NCBI GenBank assembly: GCA_028292565.1
Contig: JAQGMD010000168.1
Coordinates: 1 to 7,592 of the forward strand
From: Burkholderia sp.
Lineage (GTDB): Bacteria > Pseudomonadota > Gammaproteobacteria > Burkholderiales > Burkholderiaceae
DNA length: 7,592 nt
Reading direction: 5' to 3'
Part shown: positions 1 to 6,445 of the stretch, piece after piece
How positions within the stretch are numbered: the first letter of the stretch is position 1
Layout: every line of letters starts with the position of its first letter
The notes under the pieces: generated by a model
What the model saw: only the letters and a program-made list of their open reading frames with translations
What the model was told of the DNA's origin: nothing
Database searches by the model: none
Made by a program: the position numbers and the translations under genes

Positions 1-104
1 GGCTGGTGCTCACTCCAGGCATCCCTGTCGTCGTACACAAAAAGACCCTGCAGCACCAGTTTCTTTGCAAATTCGAATGCTCTCTGGTTTAGTTTGACTG
101 ACAT
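1..104 (-). CDS. Small conserved hypothetical protein, N-terminal 34 codons (3' end outside window)
   Basis: The minus strand opens with ATG at 104 and stays open to the window edge. The translation begins MSVKLNQRAFEFAKKLV and continues into a charged stretch DDRDAWSEHQP. A strong Shine-Dalgarno sequence (AGGGAG, plus-strand 111-116) lies 6 nt upstream of the ATG, which supports this start. The short amphipathic N-terminus followed by D/E-R-D-x-W-SEHQP resembles small soluble bacterial hypothetical proteins of unknown function. That resemblance is from memory, and no function can be assigned. The gene lies downstream of gdhA on the same strand but beyond the gdhA terminator, so it is probably a separate transcription unit. 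The C-terminus is not in the window. Confidence 0.7.
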   Translation of the reverse strand, partial: MSVKLNQRAFEFAKKLVLQGLFVYDDRDAWSEHQ

Positions 105-125
105 GGCTATCTCCCTCGCTTACCG

Positions 126-154
126 CAAATATGGGGCCAGTGACAGATATTCAA
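126..154 (-). promoter_or_regulatory. Possible promoter of the small hypothetical gene
   Basis: On the minus strand, TTGAAT (plus-strand 149-154) lies 17 nt before TATTTG (126-131). An overlapping alternative -10, CATATT, has 15-nt spacing. The -35 is reasonable and the -10 weak. The site lies between the gdhA terminator and the gene start, where a promoter would be expected. This is a weak assignment based on hexamer matching only. Confidence 0.3.
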
Positions 155-163
155 CCCTACATT

Positions 164-197
164 AAAAAAGCCCGCGCACCCTTGCGGGTGGCGGGCT
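164..197 (-). terminator. Intrinsic terminator of gdhA
   Basis: Read on the minus strand, AGCCCGC pairs with GCGGGCT (plus-strand 191-197 with 169-175). The stem continues inward as ACCCG-type pairing (186-190 with 177-181) around a 4-nt loop, with one bulged base at 176. This makes about 12 bp of GC-rich stem, followed immediately by a run of six T (plus-strand A164-A169). It begins 27 bp beyond the gdhA stop codon, so it is a classic rho-independent terminator for that gene. Confidence 0.9.
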
Positions 198-223
198 GAT
201 GTTGCTTCTGATCCGGCTGGTTG

Positions 224-1576
<1,353 letters not shown>

Positions 1577-1583
1577 GATAGTT

Positions 1584-1589
1584 CTCCTT
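1584..1589 (-). promoter_or_regulatory. Shine-Dalgarno site of gdhA fixing a TTG start
   Basis: AAGGAG on the minus strand lies 7 nt upstream of the TTG at 1576. No ATG is placed near this site, so the ribosome-binding sequence decides the non-ATG initiation codon. The first in-frame ATG is at codon 30, too far into the conserved domain to be the main start. Confidence 0.8.
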
Positions 1590-1663
1590 ATTGATAATCG
1601 GATAGGATGGACGGCGGCATGCTGGTGGTGCTTGCACCGGTTGCAGGAAAGCGAAACCCGTGG

Positions 1664-1692
1664 ATTCTACATAATGCCCCCCAATGTGTCGA
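1664..1692 (-). promoter_or_regulatory. Sigma-70-type promoter of gdhA
   Basis: On the minus strand, TCGACA (plus-strand 1687-1692, 5/6 match to TTGACA) is followed by a 17-nt spacer and TAGAAT (1664-1669, 5/6 match to TATAAT). This is the best hexamer pair in the divergent intergenic region. It predicts a transcription start near 1657 and a leader of about 80 nt before the TTG start. The leader includes a short GGTGC-TT-GCACC hairpin (1627-1638). The assignment rests on sequence matching only. Confidence 0.65.
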
Positions 1693-1723
1693 CCGGCCGC
1701 GGTTGCACCGTGAGAGGCGCTCC

Positions 1724-1751
1724 ATTGCGCGAGCGCAATCGACCGGATTGC
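1724..1751. repeat. Overlapping inverted repeats (possible operator) in the gdhA / AI-2E gene intergenic region
   Basis: A perfect 16-bp dyad, ATTGCGCGAGCGCAAT (1724-1739), has 7-bp arms around 2 nt. Its right half is reused in a second perfect inverted repeat, GCAATC-N5-GATTGC (1735-1751). Three ATTGC/GCAAT units therefore alternate in orientation across 28 bp. The cluster lies about 32 bp upstream of the gdhA -35 element, and its last unit overlaps the putative -35 of the rightward gene. That placement suits an activator or repressor site acting on both promoters. The binding protein cannot be identified from the sequence. Confidence 0.5.
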
Positions 1752-1776
1752 AACACGGGAACCCTTCCTTTATCCA
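1748..1776 (+). promoter_or_regulatory. Possible promoter of the AI-2E/GAF gene
   Basis: TTGCAA (1748-1753) is separated by 17 nt from TATCCA (1771-1776). The spacing is ideal but both hexamers are mediocre (4/6 and 3/6). The site would give a leader of roughly 40 nt before the ATG at 1822. The weak match and the overlap with the ATTGC repeat cluster suggest that, if real, it depends on a regulator. Confidence 0.3.
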
Positions 1777-1821
1777 GATGCCCAAACCAAATACACCTGA
1801 TGGCCATCCGAAAAATAAAAC

Positions 1822-4287
1822 ATGTTGATACCCGGAACACCCTCACAACCCTCAGCCACCGGGCATGTTCCCCCAGCCATTCCTGTCGCTAATTCGACCA
1901 ACTCCCTTGACCCGGATACCGCACGCGGCTCGAACGTCATGACCGCAGCGCTCGTCCTGCTCACCATCGCCGCCCTCTATTTTGGCAAGGAGATCTTCCT
2001 GCCCTTCGCCCTCGCAGTCCTGTTGAGCTTCATGCTCGCGCGGCCGGTCGATTGGTTGCGCCGCATCCGCGTGCCGCGAGCCGCTGCCGTCCTGATCGTG
2101 GTCGCTTCCGCCGTGGTACTGATAGGCGGGCTATCGGTCTTCGTCGGCTCCCAGGTCGTCAATCTGGCCGAAAACCTGCCGTCCTATCAAAGGACTATGC
2201 AGGAAAAAATTCGCTCCTTCCGTGCGGCCGCGCCCGGTGGAAGCGTGATCGACCGGACCACCGAAGTGTTCCAGGCGCTCGGCCGGGAACTGTCCGAGAG
2301 ACCCGATCCATCAACAGCGGGCCGGCGCACTCCTTCCGGGCGAGTAGAGCAGGAGCCTATCCGGGTCCGCATCGACCGGTCTACTGACGAGCCGCTCGCC
2401 ATGGTTCAGAATGTGATCGGTCCGCTGCTGGCGCCACTGGGCACCGCCGGGCTGGTGATCATCTTCATTTTCTTTGTGCTTCTGCAGCCGAGCGATCTGC
2501 GCGACCGATTCATCCGCCTTGTCGGTGGAGATTTGCACCGCACCACCGAAGCGATCGGCGAAGCCGCCGGTCGCGTCAGCCGGTACCTCCTGATGCAATT
2601 GGTCGTCAACGCAACTTACGGCGCGCCGCTCGGTATCGGGCTCTACCTGATTGGTGTGCCAAGCGCTTTCCTTTGGGCGCTGTTGGCTACGCTGTTGCGC
2701 TTCGTCCCCTATCTCGGTCCGGTGATCGCGGCGATATTTCCGCTCTCGCTCGCCTTTGCGGTTGACCCGGGCTGGGACATGCTGTTGTGGACCGCCGCGC
2801 TGGTTGTGGGCCTCGAACTAGTCAGCAACAACGTGATCGAGCCATGGCTCTATGGTGCGAGCACCGGCATGACTCCAGTCGCCGTCATCCTCGCCGCGAT
2901 CTTCTGGACCCTGCTGTGGGGGCCGGTCGGCCTGATCCTGGCCACGCCCCTGACTGTGTGCCTCGTGGTCATGGGGCGCTACGTGCCGCAGCTCGCGTTC
3001 CTCGACGTTCTGCTCGGAAGTGATCCCGTGTTATCGCCGGAGGAGCGTCTTTACCAGCGCTTGTTGTCCGGCAATGTAGAGGAGGCGATCGAAATCGCCG
3101 AGGCGGAGGCGGTCGACCATGCCCTGATCCCGTTTTACGACGAAGTAGTCCTGCCGGCGCTGCGCCTTGCGGAAAATGCGCGTGAGCGCGGCGCCACAAC
3201 CGAAGACCGTAGAAAGGTGTCGAATGGCCTGCAGGCCGTGGTCCAGGACCTGAAAGAACTGATCGAGAAAAACGAAAGCGAAGAAAGCAACCAGCCGCAG
3301 AGCGCATGGCTCGGCGCTCCCGTGCTTTGCGTCGCCGGCCGCGGCGAACTCGACAACGCCGCCGCTGCCATCCTCGCGCATGGCCTGGAAAGCCGGGGCA
3401 TCGGTTCGCGCCGCGTCTCGCCGTCGGCGGTGACGCACGAATCCATCGGCGACCTCGATCTTGCGGGCGTGGAAGTGGTCTGCCTGATGTACCTGAACCC
3501 TATGCCGCAGGCATACGCCCGCTTTGTCTGCCGCCGCCTGAAGCGCCGCATGCCGCGACTCAAGATAGTGCTCGGCGCCTGGAACCTGGCGCCGGAGGCC
3601 GGCACGGCCGAACAGCTTGCCATGGGGGCGGGTGCCGACGCCGCGCCCGCCACGCTGGATGAAGCGGTGCGTTGCGTGGTAGACATGGCAGGCCAGACCG
3701 CGGAATTGCCGTCGATGCCGCCGCCCTTGCCGGCGCAGGAGGAGGTGCGCCTGGAAGCACTGCAGGCCAGCGGCGTCCTCGATGCAAACTGGCGGCCGCA
3801 TCTGGATCGCGTGGCGCGCAAAGTGGCCGAGGCGTTCGACGCACCGATCGGACTGGTCACACTGGTCGACGACAGCTGCCAGCTATGGAAAGGCGCGGCG
3901 GGACTGCCGGAAGACCTGGAGAAGTTGCGCCAGGGGTCGCGTGAAACCTCGATTTGCAGCCATGTGGTGGCGGCCAATGCACCGCTGGTCGTGGAAGACA
4001 CCGCGCGTGACCGGCGCTTCGCGCGCAATCCATTCCTGCGGGAACGTGGCCTGCGCTTTTACGCCGGTGTTCCGCTGCGGACCGAGTCTGGCCAGGTGAT
4101 CGGCTCCCTCTGCGTCCTCGACAGGAAACCCCGCACCCTGAGTCCCCGCGACATGAAGCTGTTACAGGTGATCGCCGATGAACTGATGGAAGAGATCGCC
4201 AATCAGGGCGAGGCCATGCATTCTTCCGGCGAGCAACCGGGCCAGACTTACCCGGACAGCCACCCCAGCCCTGCGCTGGGCATATAG
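1822..4287 (+). CDS. AI-2E family membrane protein fused to a B12-binding-like domain and a GAF domain
   Basis: This 821-residue protein has three modules. Residues about 40-395 are an AI-2E/PerM (UPF0118) membrane domain. Hydrophobic segments lie near 41-72 (two close helices), 87-112, 206-222, 255-280, 283-318, 320-338 and 350-385, with a polar extramembrane loop at about 115-195. Family features include the LRFVPYLGP-type segment (292-300) and ILATPLTVCLVV (372-383). Residues about 400-490 are a charged helical linker beginning LSPEERLYQRLLSG. Residues about 498-625 form an alternating strand/helix region starting APVLCVAGRGELDNAAA, reminiscent of a cobalamin-binding Rossmann fold. It lacks the DxHxxG cobalamin ligand motif. 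Residues about 640-795 are a GAF domain (APIGLVTLVDDSCQLWKG, then FYAGVPLRTESGQVIGSLCVLD). The ATG at 1822 is the first possible start because an in-frame TAA lies at 1816, but there is no good Shine-Dalgarno sequence. AI-2E family members export varied small molecules or ions, so the substrate is unknown. The C-terminal half is probably a cytoplasmic sensor. Confidence 0.85.
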   Translation: MLIPGTPSQPSATGHVPPAIPVANSTNSLDPDTARGSNVMTAALVLLTIAALYFGKEIFLPFALAVLLSFMLARPVDWLRRIRVPRAAAVLIVVASAVVLIGGLSVFVGSQVVNLAENLPSYQRTMQEKIRSFRAAAPGGSVIDRTTEVFQALGRELSERPDPSTAGRRTPSGRVEQEPIRVRIDRSTDEPLAMVQNVIGPLLAPLGTAGLVIIFIFFVLLQPSDLRDRFIRLVGGDLHRTTEAIGEAAGRVSRYLLMQLVVNATYGAPLGIGLYLIGVPSAFLWALLATLLRFVPYLGPVIAAIFPLSLAFAVDPGWDMLLWTAALVVGLELVSNNVIEPWLYGASTGMTPVAVILAAIFWTLLWGPVGLILATPLTVCLVVMGRYVPQLAFLDVLLGSDPVLSPEERLYQRLLSGNVEEAIEIAEAEAVDHALIPFYDEVVLPALRLAENARERGATTEDRRKVSNGLQAVVQDLKELIEKNESEESNQPQSAWLGAPVLCVAGRGELDNAAAAILAHGLESRGIGSRRVSPSAVTHESIGDLDLAGVEVVCLMYLNPMPQAYARFVCRRLKRRMPRLKIVLGAWNLAPEAGTAEQLAMGAGADAAPATLDEAVRCVVDMAGQTAELPSMPPPLPAQEEVRLEALQASGVLDANWRPHLDRVARKVAEAFDAPIGLVTLVDDSCQLWKGAAGLPEDLEKLRQGSRETSICSHVVAANAPLVVEDTARDRRFARNPFLRERGLRFYAGVPLRTESGQVIGSLCVLDRKPRTLSPRDMKLLQVIADELMEEIANQGEAMHSSGEQPGQTYPDSHPSPALGI

Positions 4288-4411
4288 CTCCGGCCCCCCT
4301 CTTCTTGATCATCGTCTACAGACCGCTTGCTTACCGCAATGCAGCGGGCTGCCCGGCCTCCAGATCCCAGCGGACCAACCTGTCATTCCCGGAAAAATGC
4401 TGCACTGCGGC

Positions 4412-4458
4412 TTGACTTACTAAACCGCTCGCGCAATCTTTCGGAGTCGCCATACTAT
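4412..4458 (+). promoter_or_regulatory. Candidate promoter region of the TRAP operon
   Basis: The 240-bp gap before dctP contains TTGACT (4412-4417), a good -35 match, but the hexamer at ideal spacing (AATCTT, 4435-4440) is poor. A better -10-like TACTAT (4453-4458) lies at the edge of an AT-rich patch, without a suitable -35. I looked for a sigma-54 -24/-12 element, because some dct operons use one, and did not find a convincing match. The operon promoter is very likely in this gap, but its exact position is uncertain. Confidence 0.3.
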
Positions 4459-4516
4459 TTTTAACAATTACACAGTGGCGATCAGTTCAAGTTGTCCCAT
4501 GACCAAAGAGAGAGAT

Positions 4517-4522
4517 AGGAGA
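4517..4522 (+). promoter_or_regulatory. Shine-Dalgarno site of dctP
   Basis: AGGAGA lies 5 nt before the ATG at 4528, within a purine-rich run. This strong site fits the high expression expected for a periplasmic binding protein and supports the chosen start ahead of the Tat signal. Confidence 0.75.
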
Positions 4523-4527
4523 CTTAC

Positions 4528-5688
4528 ATGAAGAAGAGCGGAAAAACGACTGAGCGTGGAAATTCCACCCGGCGTAAATTCTTTGGCACAGCCGCCGCCG
4601 GCTCTGCCACAGCAGCCGCAGCGCTCGGTTTTCCGATGATCGCAACGGCGCAGACACCGACCCAGTTCCGTTTCCAAAGCACCTGGCCGGCGAAGGATAT
4701 CTTCCACGAGTACGCCAACGACTTCGCGAAGAAGGTGAACGACATGACCGGCGGCGAGTTGAAGATCGAGGTGCTGCCCGCCGGCGCCGTAGTACCGGCA
4801 TTCGGACTGCTGGATGCGGTTTCCAAGGGCACCCTGGACGGTGGCCATGGTGTCATGGGCTACAACTACGGCAAACAGGCTGCGATCGCCTTGTGGACGT
4901 CTGGTCCGGCGTTCGGCATGGACGCCAACATGGTCCTGGCCTGGCACAAATACGGTGGCGGCAAGGAATTGCTGGTGAAGCTCTATGATTCCATCGGCGC
5001 CAATGTTGTGTCTTACCTCACCGGCCCGATGCCGACACAGCCCCTGGGCTGGTTCAAGAAGCCGGTCACCAAGAAAGAGGATTTCAAGGGCCTCAAGTTC
5101 CGCACAAACGGCCTGGCGATCGACTTGTTTACCGCCATGGGCGCAGCCGTCAATGCACTTCCCGGCGGCGAGATCGTGCCGGCCCTGGACCGCGGACTGC
5201 TGGATGGCGCGGAATTCAATAACGCCACTTCCGACCGTATTCTCGGCTTCCCCGATGTATCCAAGGTCTGCATGCTGCAAAGCTTTCACCAGAGCTCCGA
5301 GCAGTTCGAGATCATGTTCAATAAAACCAAGTACAACGCGCTGCCGCCAAAACTGAGGGCCATCATCGACAATGCCGTCGAAGCGTCGTCAGCCGACATG
5401 TCCTGGAAGGCAGTCGATCGCTACTCGAAGGACTACAGGGAGTTGGCGACCAAGGACGGCGTAAAGTTCTACAAGACCCCGGACTCCTTCCTGCAGGAAC
5501 AACTCAGGGGCTGGGACGAGGTAGTGGCGAAGAAGAGGGTGGGCAACCCGCTGTTCGAGGAAGTCGAAAAGTCGATGCGGGCATTCGCTGAGCGCGCCAT
5601 GAAGTGGGATATGGACACCAATAATCCCCGTCGCATGGCTTACAACCATTACTTCGGCAGCAAGAAGGCGCCCGAGAAAAAGGCGTAA
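4528..5688 (+). CDS. dctP: TRAP transporter substrate-binding protein, DctP family (TakP/COG4663-like), Tat-exported
   Basis: This 386-residue periplasmic receptor captures an organic anion and delivers it to the DctQM permease. The N-terminus carries a twin-arginine signal: STRRKFFG at 13-20, a hydrophobic Ala-rich core, and an AxA cleavage motif ATA (39-41) before QTPTQF, so it is probably exported folded. The mature part has the DctP pattern: FRFQSTWPAKDIFHEYANDFAKKVNDMTGG (48-76), EVLPAGAVVPAFGLLDAVSKGTLDGG, and GLKFRTNGLA (188-197) with Arg192 at the position of the conserved carboxylate-binding arginine. PALDRGLLDGAEFNNATSDR (218-237) is the second ligand-contact region. It reads E-F where relatives such as TakP have E-W. 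This subfamily includes 2-oxoacid, lactate and chloroaromatic/mannitol-annotated receptors, so the substrate is uncertain. It is first in the operon and separated from dctQ by an intrinsic terminator. Confidence 0.93.
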   Translation: MKKSGKTTERGNSTRRKFFGTAAAGSATAAAALGFPMIATAQTPTQFRFQSTWPAKDIFHEYANDFAKKVNDMTGGELKIEVLPAGAVVPAFGLLDAVSKGTLDGGHGVMGYNYGKQAAIALWTSGPAFGMDANMVLAWHKYGGGKELLVKLYDSIGANVVSYLTGPMPTQPLGWFKKPVTKKEDFKGLKFRTNGLAIDLFTAMGAAVNALPGGEIVPALDRGLLDGAEFNNATSDRILGFPDVSKVCMLQSFHQSSEQFEIMFNKTKYNALPPKLRAIIDNAVEASSADMSWKAVDRYSKDYRELATKDGVKFYKTPDSFLQEQLRGWDEVVAKKRVGNPLFEEVEKSMRAFAERAMKWDMDTNNPRRMAYNHYFGSKKAPEKKA

Positions 5689-5709
5689 CCGCAACGAACG
5701 TTCGAGAAG

Positions 5710-5744
5710 AACACCATCCGGCATCATTGGGTGGTGTTTTTTTT
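5710..5744 (+). terminator. Intrinsic terminator between dctP and dctQ (probable partial terminator)
   Basis: AACACCATCC (5710-5719) pairs with GGGTGGTGTT (5729-5738), a 10-bp stem with one G-T pair around a 9-nt loop. It runs into eight consecutive T (5737-5744). It starts 21 bp after the dctP stop. The downstream dctQM genes have no obvious promoter of their own in the remaining 74 bp. This looks like an intra-operon attenuating terminator that yields more binding protein than permease, a common arrangement for binding-protein-dependent transporters. Confidence 0.88.
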
Positions 5745-5818
5745 GAGCGTCGCCCCAAGCCGGTGAGCGTGGGGGCAGATTCCGCGCGCCCGTCCCTTAT
5801 CTCTAGGATTATTCGGAT

Positions 5819-6445
5819 ATGCAGAAATTTCTGTTTTTTGTCGATAAGGTCAGTACCTTGGTCGGCCATGCATTCGCGTGGCTCATCCTGGCGCTTACGT
5901 TGCAAATCTCATGGGAAGTGTTTTCCCGTTATGCGCTGAATCAGCCGAATGCATGGTCATTCGATCTGATGATCATGATGTACGGCACCGTATTCATGAT
6001 GGCAGGCGCCTACACCCTGGCCAAGAATGGCCACGTGCGGGGTGACGTGCTGTACGGATTTTTCCCGCCACGCTTGCAGGCTTCACTCGACTTGGTGCTG
6101 TACATCGTGTTCTTCGTTCCCGGAACCGTCGCGCTCGTCTGGGCGGGCTACACCTATGCGGCCGAGTCGTGGGCGATCAATGAACATTCCACCCTCACCG
6201 CGAGCGGTCCGCCGCTTTATCCGTTCAAGACCATCATTCCGATCGCCGGAATCTTCCTGCTGGCGCAGGGGCTGGTTGAAATCGTGCGCTGCGTGATCTG
6301 CCTGCGCCAGGGCGCCTGGCCCGCGCGCGAAGAAGACGTCGAAGAAGTGGACGTCGACAAGCTGAAAAAAATGGTGCAAGTGAAAGACGAAGATATCGCC
6401 GCACTGGACAAGCTGGTAACGGATAACAACAGGGGACAAAGATGA
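5819..6445 (+). CDS. dctQ: TRAP transporter small permease subunit (DctQ family)
   Basis: This 208-residue inner-membrane protein is the four-helix small subunit that partners DctM. Hydrophobic segments lie near 14-34, 46-68, 88-112 and 137-160. Family features are WEVFSRYALNQPNAWSFDL (32-50) and the HVRGDVLYGFFP segment (72-83), matching the HVRxDV signature of DctQ proteins. After the last helix there is a charged cytoplasmic-side tail (about 165-208), rich in Glu and Asp and then heptad-like (VDKLKKMVQVKDEDIAALDKLV). It may form a short coiled coil. A modest AGGA (5805-5808) lies 10 nt before the ATG. The stop codon overlaps the dctM start as ATGA, which suggests translational coupling. 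The gene lies downstream of the dctP terminator, so read-through probably supplies its mRNA. Confidence 0.92.
   Translation: MQKFLFFVDKVSTLVGHAFAWLILALTLQISWEVFSRYALNQPNAWSFDLMIMMYGTVFMMAGAYTLAKNGHVRGDVLYGFFPPRLQASLDLVLYIVFFVPGTVALVWAGYTYAAESWAINEHSTLTASGPPLYPFKTIIPIAGIFLLAQGLVEIVRCVICLRQGAWPAREEDVEEVDVDKLKKMVQVKDEDIAALDKLVTDNNRGQR
6431..6445 (+). promoter_or_regulatory. dctM ribosome-binding site and ATGA dctQ/dctM overlap
   Basis: AGGGGA (6431-6436) lies 5 nt before the dctM ATG (6442-6444), inside the dctQ coding sequence. The dctQ stop TGA (6443-6445) overlaps that ATG. This arrangement supports coupled, stoichiometric synthesis of the two membrane subunits. Confidence 0.8.

Noticed and set aside
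3031..4028. Long minus-strand open frames opposite the AI-2E/GAF gene (about 256 and 297 codons)
   Set aside because: They are Arg/Ser/Ala-rich translations without domains, overlap each other in different frames, and lie over a well-supported plus-strand gene.
4264..4280. CCCAGC/GCTGGG hairpin at the end of the AI-2E/GAF gene
   Set aside because: The 6-bp stem lies before the stop codon and no T-run follows, so it is not a convincing intrinsic terminator.
4401..4416. Possible sigma-54 promoter upstream of dctP
   Set aside because: TGCAC and TTGAC elements are present, but the GG/GC dinucleotides are missing or at the wrong spacing for a -24/-12 promoter.
4468..5289. A 273-codon minus-strand open frame opposite dctP
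   Set aside because: It lies antisense to a clear TRAP receptor, has no recognisable motifs, and would begin in the middle of dctP.
5744..5776. TGAGCGT direct repeat (5744 and 5764) and a CCCCA/TGGGG pairing before dctQ
   Set aside because: The repeats are short and the stem is weak with a large loop. This is no more than expected by chance in GC-rich spacer DNA.
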